From Virgibacillus chiguensis (lineage in GTDB: Bacteria > Bacillota > Bacilli > Bacillales > Amphibacillaceae): a stretch of 64,000 bases of DNA. Below the pieces are notes generated by a model. That model saw only the letters and a program-made list of their open reading frames with translations, searched no databases and had not been told where the DNA came from. The DNA is taken from NCBI RefSeq assembly GCF_900129865.1, contig NZ_FQXD01000008.1, forward strand, positions 1 to 64,000, written 5' to 3'. Within the stretch, counting starts at the first letter, position 1; each line of letters begins with the position of its first letter. The translations under genes and the position numbers were made by a program. Below, piece after piece: positions 7,899-21,372 of this stretch.

Positions 7899-9311
7899 TT
7901 AAGAAGAAACTTTTGTGCTTGCATAGTTTCGAACGTCTACAAATCTCCCTTCAATCGCAGCAATAGCTGCCATTTCTGGACTAACTAGATGTGTTCTAGC
8001 GCCATTTCCTTGCCTGCCTTCAAAATTACGATTGGAAGTAGAAGCACAGCGCCCACCAGGAGGAACTACATCATCGTTCATAGCTAAGCACATGCTACAA
8101 CCTGCATCACGCCATTCAAATCCCGCTTCTTGAAAGATTTTATCTATTCCAAGTTTCTCCGCTTGCAATTTAGTACTAAACGAACCAGGAACAACAATGG
8201 CACGTACTTCAGGATGGACTTTTCTCCCCTTTACAACAAAAGCAGCTTTTTGCAAATCACTTAATCGTGAATTTGTACAAGAGCCAATAAATACATGATC
8301 TATATGAATAGATGAGATGGGCTGCTTCTCCGATAACCCCATATATTGAAGCGCACGTTCTACATCTTCAGGGTAATCTGTCTCCTCTAGACTTGGTGTT
8401 GATCCATTTACTGGTACACACATAGATGGATTTGTCCCCCATGTTACTTGTGGCTCTACTTCGTCACCTCGGATGTTGACATAATGGTCATATACTGCAC
8501 CTTCATCTGTAGCTAAAGCGAGCCATTGTTGCGCTTGTTCGTTAAATGCTTCTCCTTCAGGAACATGCACCTTTCCGCGTAAATAGTCCACCGTTTTTTC
8601 GTCAGGGCTAATCAAACCTGCACGCGCACCAGCTTCAATGGACATATTACAAACGGTCATCCGACCTTCCATGGAAAGATTACGAATTGCTTCCCCCGTG
8701 TATTCAATAACATACCCCGTTCCAAAACGAACACCAAATTTAGCGATGATTGCTAAAATTAAATCTTTAGCAGTTACACCTGGTCCCAAATCACCTTCCA
8801 CATGGACATTTAAAGTTTTTGGCTTTTCTTGCCATATCGTTTGCGTCGCCAATACATGTTCCACTTCACTCGTACCAATTCCAAAAGCTAAGGCTCCAAA
8901 CGCTCCGTGTGTGGACGTATGACTGTCCCCGCAAACAATCGTTTTTCCCGGTTGTGTTAAACCTAACTCCGGTCCAATCACATGAACAATCCCTTGATCA
9001 GGGTGGAACATATCTGCTAATGATATATGGTTTTCCTTACAATTACGCCGCAATGTTTCCATCTGCTTCCGCGAAATCGCATCTCTTATTTCCTCTCTAT
9101 TTTTGGTTGGTACATTATGATCCATCGTCGCATAGGTCAAATCTGGTCGTCGTACTTTGCGATTATTCAAGCGTAAACCTTCAAACGCTTGTGGGGAAGT
9201 TACCTCATGAATTAAATGCAAATCAATATATAATAAATCTGGTTTCCCTGCTTCTTGATGCACTATATGTTGTTCCCAAATTTTTTCAATAATTGTTTTT
9301 GCTGTAGCCAA
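7899..9311 (-). CDS. leuC: 3-isopropylmalate dehydratase, large subunit
   Basis: About 470 residues of the aconitase superfamily; with LeuD it isomerises isopropylmalate through a [4Fe-4S] cluster. The three cluster cysteines are visible in 'GSCTNSR' and in 'CSMC'. '[14 protein letters not shown]' is a typical active-site segment. I place the start at TTG 9311, 8 nt after AAAGGTGG, giving an N-terminus [12 protein letters not shown] that matches relatives; GTG 9323 is in frame four codons earlier but overlaps the ribosome site. The leuB stop codon lies 17 bp upstream, so translation may be coupled. Confidence 0.94.
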   Translation of the reverse strand: MATAKTIIEKIWEQHIVHQEAGKPDLLYIDLHLIHEVTSPQAFEGLRLNNRKVRRPDLTYATMDHNVPTKNREEIRDAISRKQMETLRRNCKENHISLADMFHPDQGIVHVIGPELGLTQPGKTIVCGDSHTSTHGAFGALAFGIGTSEVEHVLATQTIWQEKPKTLNVHVEGDLGPGVTAKDLILAIIAKFGVRFGTGYVIEYTGEAIRNLSMEGRMTVCNMSIEAGARAGLISPDEKTVDYLRGKVHVPEGEAFNEQAQQWLALATDEGAVYDHYVNIRGDEVEPQVTWGTNPSMCVPVNGSTPSLEETDYPEDVERALQYMGLSEKQPISSIHIDHVFIGSCTNSRLSDLQKAAFVVKGRKVHPEVRAIVVPGSFSTKLQAEKLGIDKIFQEAGFEWRDAGCSMCLAMNDDVVPPGGRCASTSNRNFEGRQGNGARTHLVSPEMAAIAAIEGRFVDVRNYASTKVSS

Positions 9312-9328
9312 TTTTTCACCCACCTTTG

Positions 9329-10435
9329 TTATGCATAAGAATTACAAATACATTGTGAAGCATCATTCGTAGCAAGGTTTCCTAATATGATCTCTGTCAT
9401 TTGTTTTGTTCCAACGACCGTACCGTTTTTAATAGATAAATCAGGCGTATGGTAGCCTTGTTCAAGTGTTGTTTCTACAGCGTACTCTATTTCGTCAGCC
9501 TCCTGCTCCATACCAAAGGATTGACGGAGCATAGAGCTTGCAGAGAGAATCATCCCGAGTGGATTCGCAATTCCTTTGCCAGCAATATCCGGTGCTGATC
9601 CATGAACAGGTTCATAGAGACCTACGCCATCCGTTCGAACACTTGCAGAGGGAAGCATTCCTAAAGACCCCGTTAAAACAGACGCTTCATCACTTAAAAT
9701 ATCACCAAACATATTTTCCGTCACAATGACGTCAAATTGCTTTGGATTTGTAATGAGTTTCATTGCCGCAGCATCGACAAGCAAATGATCCACAGCAATG
9801 TCTGGGTATTGTTTGCTCTTTTCTTCCACAACCTCTCTCCACATCCTACTTGATTCTAAAACATTTGCTTTATCCACAGAAGTGACACGCTTCTTTCTCG
9901 TTCTAGCTGTTTGAAAAGCTTTATCAACGATTTGCTCTATTTCTGTTCGAGTATAATACAATGTATCAACTACTGCATTTTCCTCTGGAATACGTTTTTT
10001 CGGTTCGCCAAAATATAATCCACCTGTTAATTCACGAACAATTAAAATATTGCTTCCCGCTACTATCTCTTCCTTTAAAGGAGAGGCATGTAGTAAAGGA
10101 GTAAAAGCCTTAATTGGCCGCAAATTTGCAAATAAGCCTAACTCTTTGCGAATACCTAATAATCCTTTCTCCGGTCGCTTATCTCCAGGTAAGGCATCCC
10201 ATTTCTCCCCTCCCACTGCTCCTAATAAAACGGCATCCGCTTTTTTGCATGCGTGAATCGTCGTTTCCGGTAAAGGCGATTGTTCTCCATCAATTGCAGC
10301 TCCGCCTATGAGATGTTCTGAGAAGGTAAATTGATGATTAAAATTTTCAGCAATTGCTTGTAAAACACGTACGGCGGCATCCATAATCTCTTTACCAATA
10401 CCGTCACCAGGAAGAATAACAATTTGCTTATTCAT
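9329..10435 (-). CDS. leuB: 3-isopropylmalate dehydrogenase
   Basis: A 368-residue NAD-dependent dehydrogenase that oxidises 3-isopropylmalate and lets it decarboxylate to 2-oxoisocaproate, the leucine precursor. Motifs are the N-terminal 'LPGDGIG', '[11 protein letters not shown]' for the substrate pocket, '[13 protein letters not shown]'-type metal-binding segment (here [13 protein letters not shown]) and '[17 protein letters not shown]'. The length is normal apart from a short Cys-containing tail. It lies 16 bp after leuA and just before leuC. Confidence 0.95.
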   Translation of the reverse strand: MNKQIVILPGDGIGKEIMDAAVRVLQAIAENFNHQFTFSEHLIGGAAIDGEQSPLPETTIHACKKADAVLLGAVGGEKWDALPGDKRPEKGLLGIRKELGLFANLRPIKAFTPLLHASPLKEEIVAGSNILIVRELTGGLYFGEPKKRIPEENAVVDTLYYTRTEIEQIVDKAFQTARTRKKRVTSVDKANVLESSRMWREVVEEKSKQYPDIAVDHLLVDAAAMKLITNPKQFDVIVTENMFGDILSDEASVLTGSLGMLPSASVRTDGVGLYEPVHGSAPDIAGKGIANPLGMILSASSMLRQSFGMEQEADEIEYAVETTLEQGYHTPDLSIKNGTVVGTKQMTEIILGNLATNDASQCICNSYA

Positions 10436-10451
10436 ACATTTCTTCTCCTTT

Positions 10452-13035
<2,584 letters not shown>

Positions 13036-13050
13036 TTATTCCTCCCTATT

Positions 13051-13569
13051 TTAAATCGTAAATGCATTAAGTTCTGTCACCTGTGTTGGCTGCTGTCCAC
13101 GTAAGAAAGCTGTTACACCAGTTTTAGTTAGTTCTTTAATCCCATACGGCTTTAATAATGAAATAAGTGCTTCTACCTTATCTGGCCTCCCAGTTACTTG
13201 AATAGTTAAGCTGTCTCTACTCACATCAATCACAGAAGCCCGAAACGGGGTAATCATTCCTTGGATCTCTGCACGTAACTGACCACTTCCACCAACTTTA
13301 ATTAATGCTAGTTCCCTCGCTACAATTGCCTTTTCTGTAATATCGGAAACTTTTAATACGTCAATTTGCTTATTTAACTGTTTTGTAAGCTGTTCTAACT
13401 TCTGATGGTCCTCAATTTCAACAACAAACGTCATTTTTGAAATACCCTCTGTTTCTGAGGCACCTACAGAAATACTCTCAATATTGAACTGTCGCCGATA
13501 TAGCATTCCTGTAATTCGGTTGAGGACACCACTACGATTTTGTACGGTTGCCGTAATAATCCGCCTCAT
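13051..13569 (-). CDS. ilvH: Acetolactate synthase, regulatory small subunit
   Basis: 172 residues with an N-terminal ACT domain ('[19 protein letters not shown]', then 'NIESISVG') and the longer C-terminal ALS domain. It binds valine and controls the IlvB catalytic subunit. The start codon overlaps the ilvB stop by 4 bp, in the usual coupled arrangement. The length fits the Bacillus ilvH/ilvN type. Confidence 0.95.
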   Translation of the reverse strand: MRRIITATVQNRSGVLNRITGMLYRRQFNIESISVGASETEGISKMTFVVEIEDHQKLEQLTKQLNKQIDVLKVSDITEKAIVARELALIKVGGSGQLRAEIQGMITPFRASVIDVSRDSLTIQVTGRPDKVEALISLLKPYGIKELTKTGVTAFLRGQQPTQVTELNAFTI

Positions 13570-15287
13570 TTTCTCACCCCGATCATTTCATGAATTCCCT
13601 TACCAGGTGCGATCATTGGGTAAACAGAAGTTTGCTGTACAACACGACAGTCAACTACAACGGGACCATCGAAAGCTAACGCTTCTTGTAATACTTTTGG
13701 AACGTCTTTTTCCTTTTCAACACGCATGCCACGCACGCCATAACTATCAGCTAATTTTACAAAATCCGGATTTTCCATAAACAAGGATTCTGAATAACGT
13801 TTTTCATAAAAGCTTTCCTGCCACTGTCTTACCATGCCTAAAGCTTGATTATTGACAATAATAACTTTTACGGGCAATTTTTTCTCTTTTACGACGGATA
13901 ATTCTTGAAACGTCATTTGGAATCCACCATCCCCTACAATCGAAATGACGATATCATCTGGCGCTCCCAATTGTGCGCCGATCGCTGCCGGAAATCCAAA
14001 TCCCATTGTCCCTAAGCCTCCTGATGTAACCCAGCGGTTGGGCTTTTCAAACGCATAATACTGTGCTGCCCACATTTGATGCTGCCCAACGTCCGTAGTT
14101 ACAATCGCTTCTCCTTTTGACAAATCATGAATTTGTTCCATCAACCATTGTGGTGAAATAAATGCTTCCGATCGATCGTACCAAAGCGGATATTGCTTTT
14201 TATACGAAGTTAATTGATCTCGCCAAGCTGATCGGTCTACAGGCTCATTAGAAGTTGCTAGTAACGCTATTAATGCTTCTTTTGCGTCTGCCACCACTGG
14301 TATTTCCGTCGAGACATTTTTACCAATTTCCGCTGGATCGATATCAATATGCGCTACTTTAGCTAAAGGAGCAAAATGCTGTAAGTTACCAGTTAAACGA
14401 TCATCAAAACGAGCACCGATATTAATTAACAAATCGCATTCATAGATTGCCATGTTTGCTGTATAGCTCCCATGCATACCTGCCATACCAAGTGACAACT
14501 CATGCGATCTTGGGAACCCTCCAAGCCCTAATAACGTATTCGCAACTGGAAGCTGAAACTTTTCTGCAAATGCGATTAATTTCTCACTTGCATTTGCAAA
14601 AATAACTCCTGCACCAGCTAAAATTAATGGACGGCTAGATTTGCTTAATGCATCCATTAGTTTCGTAATTTGCAATGGATTTGGGTTTTTATTTGGTTGA
14701 TAGCCAGGAAGCGCAAAGTGATCATCGTAAACAGCATCAGATAACTCAGAAGAAATATTTTTCGGAATATCTACGACTACAGGACCTGGTCTTCCAGTAG
14801 AAGCAATATGAAAGGCTTCTTTTATAATTCTTGGTAACTCCAACAGATTTGTTACTTGATAATTGTACTTCGTAATTGGGGTGGTAATCCCCATGACATC
14901 TGCTTCCTGAAAAGCATCGGTACCTATGACGCTGTTAGCTACTTGACCAGTAAAAACAACAATTGGCAATGAGTCCATCATGGCATCGGTAATTCCAGTA
15001 ATTAAATTGGTAGCTCCTGGACCAGATGTAGCAATAACTACCCCCGGCTTCCCTGTAACTCGAGCATATCCTTCCGCCGCATGAATGGAACCCTGTTCAT
15101 GACGAGAGAGAACATGCTCAAATGGTGCATTGCTGCGATAAATAGCATCATAAATCGGTAAGACCGCACCACCCGGGTAACCAAAAATTGTATCCACTTC
15201 TGCTTCTACTAAGGCATTAATTAACACATCAGCACCTGTAACTAATTCTTTTGTACTTTCCAATTCATGCTTTACCTGCACTTTCAC
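13566..15287 (-). CDS. ilvB: Acetolactate synthase, catalytic large subunit
   Basis: A 573-residue thiamine-diphosphate and FAD enzyme making acetolactate (valine and leucine branch) or acetohydroxybutyrate (isoleucine branch). Motifs are '[13 protein letters not shown]', the catalytic glutamate region '[16 protein letters not shown]' and the ThDP-binding '[20 protein letters not shown]'. GTG 15287 follows AAGGAGG. It is the first gene of the eight-gene ilv-leu operon, preceded by about 700 nt of leader carrying a T-box. Confidence 0.96.
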   Translation of the reverse strand: MKVQVKHELESTKELVTGADVLINALVEAEVDTIFGYPGGAVLPIYDAIYRSNAPFEHVLSRHEQGSIHAAEGYARVTGKPGVVIATSGPGATNLITGITDAMMDSLPIVVFTGQVANSVIGTDAFQEADVMGITTPITKYNYQVTNLLELPRIIKEAFHIASTGRPGPVVVDIPKNISSELSDAVYDDHFALPGYQPNKNPNPLQITKLMDALSKSSRPLILAGAGVIFANASEKLIAFAEKFQLPVANTLLGLGGFPRSHELSLGMAGMHGSYTANMAIYECDLLINIGARFDDRLTGNLQHFAPLAKVAHIDIDPAEIGKNVSTEIPVVADAKEALIALLATSNEPVDRSAWRDQLTSYKKQYPLWYDRSEAFISPQWLMEQIHDLSKGEAIVTTDVGQHQMWAAQYYAFEKPNRWVTSGGLGTMGFGFPAAIGAQLGAPDDIVISIVGDGGFQMTFQELSVVKEKKLPVKVIIVNNQALGMVRQWQESFYEKRYSESLFMENPDFVKLADSYGVRGMRVEKEKDVPKVLQEALAFDGPVVVDCRVVQQTSVYPMIAPGKGIHEMIGVRK

Positions 15288-15596
15288 TTCTCGTGCCTCC
15301 TTTTAAAAAAATAAATATTAGGAATATTTTGCTTGCCGCTAACTTTTTATTTTGAAAGCTGTCATTTTTCTTATATAATCCCTAAAATTGTCTATTGTAT
15401 TAAATTAAGCTCTACACATATCATTTCTAAATCACAATCACTCCTTATGCTTCAATATAGACCAAATCTTTTGAAAATAAATTGTTTGTTTTCAGCGAGA
15501 TAGTTGCCACCAATCTTAGAGAAAATTAACTTATTACCAAAGTCTATTGGGCGAAAGCATTCGTGTTAGCTTAGATGGTTTCCTATTGTACAACAA
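15288..15596 (-). other. Untranslated leader between T-box terminator and ilvB
   Basis: About 310 bp of AT-rich sequence without an open frame or convincing hairpin. By position it is transcribed when the T-box reads through. Its length is more than translation of ilvB needs, so it could hold an internal promoter or RNA-processing site, but I see no clear -35/-10 pair or CodY-like palindrome. Confidence 0.4.
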
Positions 15597-15660
15597 ATAA
15601 AAAACGCCCTCCTCCCCCATAAGACTGCAAGCTTAATTACAGTAATTGGGGAGAAAAGCG
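15597..15660 (-). terminator. T-box regulated terminator before ilvB
   Basis: On the minus strand CGCTTTTCTCCCC pairs with GGGGGAGGAGGGCG across a loop of about 30 nt, followed by a run of T. Its 5' arm begins 11 nt after the T-box motif, as expected for the terminator that competes with the antiterminator. Confidence 0.85.
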
Positions 15661-15920
15661 TCTGCTCTTCACGGTACCACCCAGCTTTTTAGTATCCTCA
15701 CGAATACTAACTCGACGAGTATCATCGGTTACGATATTAGAAACATAACCTAAACTCTTTTGGATAACAGGTACATACAAATTGCACCTGGCTGGCCTAT
15801 TAGGTTGCCTGTTCAGTCCAGCACTCAGAGATGATGTCAGAGTATATTGTATTTTCGGGCTTCCAGCGTCCCCGAATCTCTGTGAATACAGTAGTCATAC
15901 TCTTTTTTCCCTTCATCGCA
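15597..15920 (-). promoter_or_regulatory. T-box leader of the ilv-leu operon
   Basis: On the minus strand the conserved T-box GGGTGGTACCGT lies at 15671-15682, followed by a strong terminator. Upstream is a stem I-like region starting GATGAAGGG (about 15909-15917) with an ACAGAGA bulge and a GCTGGAAG apical segment. T-boxes read uncharged tRNA: the specifier codon pairs with the anticodon and the T-box UGGN bulge pairs with the acceptor end, stabilising an antiterminator. A CTC (Leu) triplet on the 3' side of stem I is the best specifier candidate and would fit Bacillus ilvB, but an ATC (Ile) close by cannot be ruled out by eye. Confidence 0.88.
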
Positions 15921-15986
15921 TTAAATACATATTCTTTTGTAAATAATCATTGTTTCCATTTATTTGTTTTTTTGATATTGCCGTTA

Positions 15987-16015
15987 ATAATATACTGTTT
16001 TCAATCAGTCGTCAA
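15987..16015 (-). promoter_or_regulatory. Sigma-A promoter of the ilv-leu operon
   Basis: On the minus strand TTGACG (16010-16015) and TATTAT (15987-15992) are separated by exactly 17 nt. The predicted start near 15980 lies about 60 nt before stem I of the T-box leader. Confidence 0.8.
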
Positions 16016-16174
16016 CAGCTTTTTTAAAGTTTTTTGATATTAATATTTTTTACGTTAAACTGTATACGCTTACAGCATTGCCGGACTTCATTTTGCCTTT
16101 TTTATTACATTTTCTTTACAAAGCGATATATCAGTCAAAACTTTATTATTATAGGTTTAAAATAAAAATAACAA

Positions 16175-16205
16175 AGCGCAATATATTTTTAGCATATATT
16201 GCGCT
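16175..16205 (-). terminator. Terminator of ilvD
   Basis: A perfect 12-bp stem (AGCGCAATATAT with ATATATTGCGCT) and 7-nt loop is followed on the minus strand by a T-rich tract. It lies 55 bp beyond the ilvD stop and upstream of the ilvB promoter, so ilvD and the ilvB operon are separate units. Confidence 0.85.
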
Positions 16206-16259
16206 AGTTATGAATTTGAAAAAGTATTTCATGAACAAATATATCGGTATCTCACTAGA

Positions 16260-17945
16260 CTATTTATTTAAATAATCCGTAATAGCTCCTAACGAAGAAC
16301 AGGATACGTTATGAGCATATTTACCTAACACACCTTTTTTATATAACGGAGGCGCAGTCCAATGTTTCTGTCTTTCCGCTAATTCTTGATCTGATATTGC
16401 AAAGGATATCTCTTTTTGCGTAGAATCAATCGTCACCATATCCCCTTCTTGTAAGAAAGCAATTGCACCACCAACCTGCGCTTCTGGTGCGATATGCCCG
16501 ACGACTAGCCCATGTGTCCCACCAGAAAATCTACCATCGGTTAATAGAGCTACTTTTTCACCTAGCCCTTTTCCAACTAAAATAGCTGAAATAGACAGCA
16601 TTTCCGGCATACCCGGGCCTCCTTTTGGCCCAACGTAGCGTATGACAAGTACATCTCCTTCTTTAATCTTATTATCCATTACCGCTTCAGTTGCTTCTTT
16701 TTCTGTATTAAAAACTCGCGCAGGTCCTACATGTCGACTTACCTTTACACCAGATACTTTTGCTACAGCGCCATTTGGGGCAAGGTTACCTTTTAACACA
16801 ATGAGTGGTCCATCTTTACGTTTCGGATTATGAAAGGGCATTATCACTTCTTGCCCTTCTTGTAAGGACGGCGCTTCTTGCAAATTTTCTGCAATTGTTT
16901 TACCAGTTACCGTTAAGCAATCGCCATGAAGATACCCATTTTCATGAAGGAACTTCATTACAGCTTGTACACCGCCCACCCGATGTAAATCTTGCATAAC
17001 ATACTTACCACTTGGTTTTAAATCAGCTAAATGAGGCGTCTTTACTTGCATGCGATTAAAATCCTCGATGGTTAAATTCACTTCTATAGCGTGTGCAATA
17101 GCTAACAAATGTAATATTGCATTGGTTGAGCCACCTAATGCCATTACAACCGTAATGGCATTTTCAAAAGCTTCTTTCGTCATAATATCTTTTGGATAAA
17201 TGCCTTTTTCTAATAAGTGATAAACTGCTTTACCAGCTTTATTACAATCATTTGCTTTTTCTTTTGATTCGGCAGGATTAGAAGAACTTCCTGGAAGACT
17301 CATGCCTAGCGCTTCTATTGCTGAAGCCATCGTATTTGCCGTATACATACCACCACATGAACCTGCTCCAGGGCATGCGTGACATTCAATTTGGCGTAAC
17401 TCTTCATCGTCAATGGAACCATTATTATGCTTTCCAACACCCTCGAAAACCGACACTAAATCTATATCTTTCCCCTTTAAAGAGCCAGGTGCAATCGTTC
17501 CACCATATACAAAAACAGCAGGTACTTCCGCATTAGCGATCGCAATCATACATCCGGGAATATTTTTGTCGCATCCACCAATAGCTACTAACCCATCTAA
17601 ATTCTCCGCGCCTACTACTGTTTCAATGGAATCTGCAATTAGATCTCTACTAGGCAAGGAATAGCGCATTCCTTGCGTTCCCATTGATATTCCATCAGAC
17701 ACTGTGATCGTATTAAAAATTAATGGAACACCCCCCGCTTCTCGCGCCCCGTCTTTTGCTTGACGAGCTAGCTCATCAATATGTATATTACACGGGGTTA
17801 CTTCACTCCACGTACTCGCCACACCTATCATCGGCTTGTTAAAATCCTCATCTGATACACCAACTGCTCTAAGCATTGCTCGGTTCGGCGCCCGCATAAC
17901 ACCATCACTAAAAACATGACTTTTAATTCGCAAATCTTTATCCAA
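16260..17945 (-). CDS. ilvD: Dihydroxy-acid dehydratase
   Basis: A 561-residue Fe-S enzyme that dehydrates dihydroxy acids in the valine and isoleucine pathways. Cluster and active-site segments are '[10 protein letters not shown]', '[18 protein letters not shown]' and '[10 protein letters not shown]'. The start is TTG 17945, 8 nt after AAAGGTGG. The longer frame to 17999 can be excluded, because the promoter's -35 and -10 boxes lie inside it. The resulting protein starts [12 protein letters not shown] and has the usual family length. It is monocistronic, with its own promoter and terminator. Confidence 0.95.
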   Translation of the reverse strand: MDKDLRIKSHVFSDGVMRAPNRAMLRAVGVSDEDFNKPMIGVASTWSEVTPCNIHIDELARQAKDGAREAGGVPLIFNTITVSDGISMGTQGMRYSLPSRDLIADSIETVVGAENLDGLVAIGGCDKNIPGCMIAIANAEVPAVFVYGGTIAPGSLKGKDIDLVSVFEGVGKHNNGSIDDEELRQIECHACPGAGSCGGMYTANTMASAIEALGMSLPGSSSNPAESKEKANDCNKAGKAVYHLLEKGIYPKDIMTKEAFENAITVVMALGGSTNAILHLLAIAHAIEVNLTIEDFNRMQVKTPHLADLKPSGKYVMQDLHRVGGVQAVMKFLHENGYLHGDCLTVTGKTIAENLQEAPSLQEGQEVIMPFHNPKRKDGPLIVLKGNLAPNGAVAKVSGVKVSRHVGPARVFNTEKEATEAVMDNKIKEGDVLVIRYVGPKGGPGMPEMLSISAILVGKGLGEKVALLTDGRFSGGTHGLVVGHIAPEAQVGGAIAFLQEGDMVTIDSTQKEISFAISDQELAERQKHWTAPPLYKKGVLGKYAHNVSCSSLGAITDYLNK

Positions 17946-17970
17946 TGAAACCCCACCTTTCTTTCGGAAT

Positions 17971-17999
17971 ATTATATGCCTAATTATCAAATAGTTCAA
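17971..17999 (-). promoter_or_regulatory. Sigma-A promoter of ilvD
   Basis: On the minus strand TTGAAC (17994-17999) and a consensus TATAAT (17971-17976) are 17 nt apart. The start would fall near 17964, leaving a leader of only about 20 nt that holds just the ribosome site. There is thus no room for a T-box, in contrast to ilvB. Confidence 0.8.
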
Positions 18000-18265
18000 T
18001 ATGTTTTTACTTTATTTTAGAAAACTAAAACTATCACCACACTTTGTAACGGAAAAACCCAATCGTTGCTATGCTATATTCTTTATACGTTTTATGCTTA
18101 AGAACTCGGCTTTTAGCTAAGTTCACATGGCAATATCCTTCACATTGTTTATACTAGACAAATAAGTAGGGCAATTCAGACTCATTTATGTAGAATATCG
18201 CTTTTAAACATTTTACTGTTTACTCGCATACACCATTTTTTCAACATGCAAGCACTTACTTATCA

Positions 18266-18595
18266 TTACGATATCTTTGTCCCATTTGCCACCACAACAT
18301 CAGGTGCTAATAAAACAACGTCCTCTTTTTCTGGCACTCCACCTAATACGAGCACTTCAGACTTGAAGCCTGCGATTCGCATAGGCGGAAAATTAACAAC
18401 TGCTGTTACTTGCCTCCCTACTAAATCTTCTGGTTCGTATCGTTTTGTAATCTGAGCAGATGCTTGTTTTATGCCTAGCTCCCCGAAATCAATATATAGT
18501 TTAATTGCTGGTATCTTTGCTTCTGGAAATGGTTCTGCGTTGCTCACTGTTCCAATACGCATATCTATTTTTTGGAAATCTTCTATATGAACCAT
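18266..18595 (-). CDS. csaA: CsaA, tRNA-binding-domain chaperone-like protein
   Basis: A 109-residue single OB-fold protein of the tRNA-binding (EMAP-II/MetRS C-terminal) family. Typical features are 'DMRIGTVSNAEPFPEAKIPA', 'LGIKQASAQITKRYEPEDLVGR' and 'NFPPMRIAGFKSEVLVLG'. B. subtilis CsaA is described as a dimer with chaperone activity linked to protein export. ATG 18595 follows GGAGG. It lies 289 bp downstream of proA on the same strand and may be separately transcribed. The assignment is firm; the in-cell role is less so. Confidence 0.92.
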   Translation of the reverse strand: MVHIEDFQKIDMRIGTVSNAEPFPEAKIPAIKLYIDFGELGIKQASAQITKRYEPEDLVGRQVTAVVNFPPMRIAGFKSEVLVLGGVPEKEDVVLLAPDVVVANGTKIS

Positions 18596-18884
18596 GTTAA
18601 CGCCTCCAATATTTTAATAAAGTGAGTTTTCAATTCGTAAAAGTTTTTCATCCTAGTCTATTTTAACACTAAAAATTTCGTTTTTTATCCTATTATCTCT
18701 TCCACCTTCTAGACATGACCATTCAATTTTCTTGTTATACACGAGCATTCATTTTATATTTTCCTAGCCCACGAAATAAAACATGTAGGGCTGTTTTTCT
18801 CCCTTATTGACTCCAACACACATCTTTTATTTTGGAAAAAGGCGTGCAACTTTTAAGCGCATACCACACCTTTTCCCACTCCTA

Positions 18885-20132
18885 TTATTCCCTAATCTGA
18901 CCGTCTCCATAGATATAAAACTTACTTGAAGTAAGTGCAGGTAATCCCATAGGTCCTCTAGCATGTAATTTTTGGGTACTAATGCCAATTTCCGCTCCAT
19001 ACCCAAATTCAAAACCGTCTGTAAATCTTGTAGAAGCATTGTGGTAAACAGCGGCGGCATCGACGTGCTGCTGGAAATAAGCAGCATGTTCATTGTTCTG
19101 CGTAATAATCCCCTCTGAATGCCGTGTGCCATACTTATTAATATGATTGACCGCTTCCTCACATGTAGAAACTAATTTAACACTAATTGCTAAATCAAGA
19201 TATTCTGTATACCAATCTTCTTCTGTCGCTAATTTCGCTTTTGAAAAAGCCTTACAAACATATTCGTCCCCGTAAATTTTCACCTGTTTTTTATCCAGTT
19301 TTTCTAGTAAAGATTTTCCATGTTCCTTAAACCATTCCTGATGAACGAGCAATGATTCGATTGCATTACATACAGACGGACGCTGTAATTTTGCATTTAA
19401 AACCAGCTTAAAAGCTAGCTCTTGCTCAGCAGAAGCATCAATAAACATATGACAGTTACCAGCTCCAGTTTCAATTACTGGTACTGTTGAAGATTGTAAA
19501 ACTTTTTGAATGAGGTTTTTCCCTCCTCGAGGGATCAATACATCTAAGTATTCATTTAACGTAAATAATTGTTGTGCGGTCTCTCTACTTGTATCCGTAA
19601 TGAGTTGAACCGCATCGACTGGAAGCTTTGATTTAGCCAAAGCTTGGTGAATCGATGCAACGATAGCTCGATTGGAAAACGCAGCAGATGAGCTTCCCCT
19701 TAAAATAACCGCATTTCCTGTTTTTAAAGCTAATGTGGCCGCATCAATCGTTACATTTGGTCGCGCTTCATAAATCATACCTATTACGCCGATGGGAACG
19801 CGTTTTCTTTCCATACGAAGACCATTATCTTTTTCAAGACGCTCCAAAACTTCTCCAATTGGATCATCTAATGTAATGAGTTGATATATAGCGTCATGCA
19901 TGGCTTCAATTCTCGTCTCATCCAACATAATTCTATCTAAAATCGATGTTGAGATGCCATTTTTTTCTCCGACCTGTAAATCCTTCTGATTCTCTTTTAG
20001 AATCTTCTCCTTGTCTTCTACCAACTGCTTTGCAATGTATTCCAACGCTTCGTTCTTTTCCTTTGTTGTGATACCATTCAACTGGTAGCTTGCAACTTTT
20101 GCCAACTTTCCTTTCTCTTGTACTTCTGTCAT
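18885..20132 (-). CDS. proA: Glutamate-5-semialdehyde dehydrogenase (gamma-glutamyl phosphate reductase)
   Basis: 415 residues. It reduces gamma-glutamyl phosphate with NADPH, the second step of proline synthesis. Family marks are 'YEARPNVTIDAATLALKTGNAVILRG', split here as Rossmann and substrate loops, 'PRGGKNLI', and the catalytic cysteine in 'PSVCNAIESLLVH'. The start is ATG 20132, 7 nt after GGGAGG; earlier in-frame ATGs at 20153 and 20138 lie upstream of or on that site. It follows proB after 27 bp in a two-gene operon. Confidence 0.95.
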   Translation of the reverse strand: MTEVQEKGKLAKVASYQLNGITTKEKNEALEYIAKQLVEDKEKILKENQKDLQVGEKNGISTSILDRIMLDETRIEAMHDAIYQLITLDDPIGEVLERLEKDNGLRMERKRVPIGVIGMIYEARPNVTIDAATLALKTGNAVILRGSSSAAFSNRAIVASIHQALAKSKLPVDAVQLITDTSRETAQQLFTLNEYLDVLIPRGGKNLIQKVLQSSTVPVIETGAGNCHMFIDASAEQELAFKLVLNAKLQRPSVCNAIESLLVHQEWFKEHGKSLLEKLDKKQVKIYGDEYVCKAFSKAKLATEEDWYTEYLDLAISVKLVSTCEEAVNHINKYGTRHSEGIITQNNEHAAYFQQHVDAAAVYHNASTRFTDGFEFGYGAEIGISTQKLHARGPMGLPALTSSKFYIYGDGQIRE

Positions 20133-20159
20133 CGTCATTCCTCCCTGTTTCATTTAAAA

Positions 20160-21251
20160 TTATGTTAATCTCACCCAACGGTCTCGATGAATAACTCTAG
20201 ATGATAAGCAATCTTTGTCCACGCTCCTTAGTTGCAATTCTTTCATAATTACATCTGCGGAACAACTTGCCTCTCCTTTGCCAATTAATCCATTTTCTCC
20301 ATATACTTCTACAACGTCACCCTCCTTAAACTGCCCTTGCACTCTTCGGACCCCTGCAGCTAATAAACTTGCTCCTTGATAAAGAATGGCTTCTTCTGCA
20401 CCATTATCCACGTAAATTTGACCTACTGGCTCTGAATGAAGTGCAATCCATTGCTTATTGGTCGTAATCGAACCTTTAGCAGGATTAGAGATATAAGTGC
20501 CATCTCCACTTCCTTCCATGATATGCGATAATTTTTCAGCGCCGTTTCCAGTTCCGATAAACACATTAACGCCTAATGATAAAGCCATCTTTGCAGCTTC
20601 CAACTTCGATTTCATTCCTCCAGTACCTACTGACGACCCATGTTGATCTGTCTGGTCAACCATTTCTTCTGTAATTTGGGCAAGATAGTCATATTTTCTA
20701 GCTGCTGGATTTTGACGCGGATTTCCATCATAGATGCCGTTAATATCGGTCAGCATAATGAGCTGGTCTGCATGAACAATACCGCTAACTAAAGCTGATA
20801 ACATGTCATTATCTCCAAATGTAAGTTCTTTGATGGATACCGTATCATTTTCATTAATAATCGGAATAACTCGCCGTTCTAATAGTTCCATTAACGTATT
20901 AAACGCATTTTTATATCGTTCTCGATCTTTAAAATCGTCTCTCGTCAATAATAATTGTGCAGCTCGCAAATCATATTCTGAAAATTTTTCCATATATGAT
21001 TGGATTAACAACCCTTGTCCTGCAGCTGCTGCAGCTTGCTTTCCTTTTAAGGTTACAGGCCTTGATGCATAGCCAATTTGCGGAAAACCTGCGGCCACTG
21101 CACCTGATGAAACTAAAATAACGTCATGGTTTAATTCGCGAAGCTTGGCAATCGCTGCCACATGTTCCGTTAACTTTGCCTCATCCATTTCACCATGTGC
21201 ATTTGTTAACGAACTACTTCCTATTTTTACGACAACTCTCTGTTTCCTCAC
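20160..21251 (-). CDS. proB: Glutamate 5-kinase
   Basis: 363 residues. It phosphorylates glutamate, the committed step of proline synthesis. The N-terminal amino-acid kinase domain shows 'VVVKIGSSSLTN', 'LVSSGAVAAGFPQIG' and 'INENDTVSI'. A C-terminal PUA domain starts near residue 275. I chose GTG 21251, 8 nt after AGGAG; the ATG at 21272 has no ribosome site. A T-box leader precedes it, so in this organism proBA appears to answer to uncharged tRNA, most likely tRNA-Pro, and therefore to serve protein synthesis rather than osmoprotection. That last point is inference from Bacillus. Confidence 0.95.
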   Translation of the reverse strand: MRKQRVVVKIGSSSLTNAHGEMDEAKLTEHVAAIAKLRELNHDVILVSSGAVAAGFPQIGYASRPVTLKGKQAAAAAGQGLLIQSYMEKFSEYDLRAAQLLLTRDDFKDRERYKNAFNTLMELLERRVIPIINENDTVSIKELTFGDNDMLSALVSGIVHADQLIMLTDINGIYDGNPRQNPAARKYDYLAQITEEMVDQTDQHGSSVGTGGMKSKLEAAKMALSLGVNVFIGTGNGAEKLSHIMEGSGDGTYISNPAKGSITTNKQWIALHSEPVGQIYVDNGAEEAILYQGASLLAAGVRRVQGQFKEGDVVEVYGENGLIGKGEASCSADVIMKELQLRSVDKDCLSSRVIHRDRWVRLT

Positions 21252-21372
21252 TTTACATGCTCCTATTCCCATATCTTTTATATTTTATATGTATCTATCA
21301 CATGGATATATAACATGATCTTAACACCGTTGTTTTACTTATCATAAACCTTAGAAATTTTAACCTATAGTG

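Noticed and set aside
8638-9292. Long plus-strand frames opposite leuC, and similar frames opposite leuB, ilvD, sulP, PBP and scrB
   Set aside because: They are antisense shadows of strongly conserved genes, without ribosome sites or plausible products.
18012-18026. CodY box upstream of ilvD
   Set aside because: TTATTTTAGAAAACT has five mismatches to AATTTTCWGAAAATT, too weak to list as a site in an AT-rich genome; mentioned only as a possibility in a finding.
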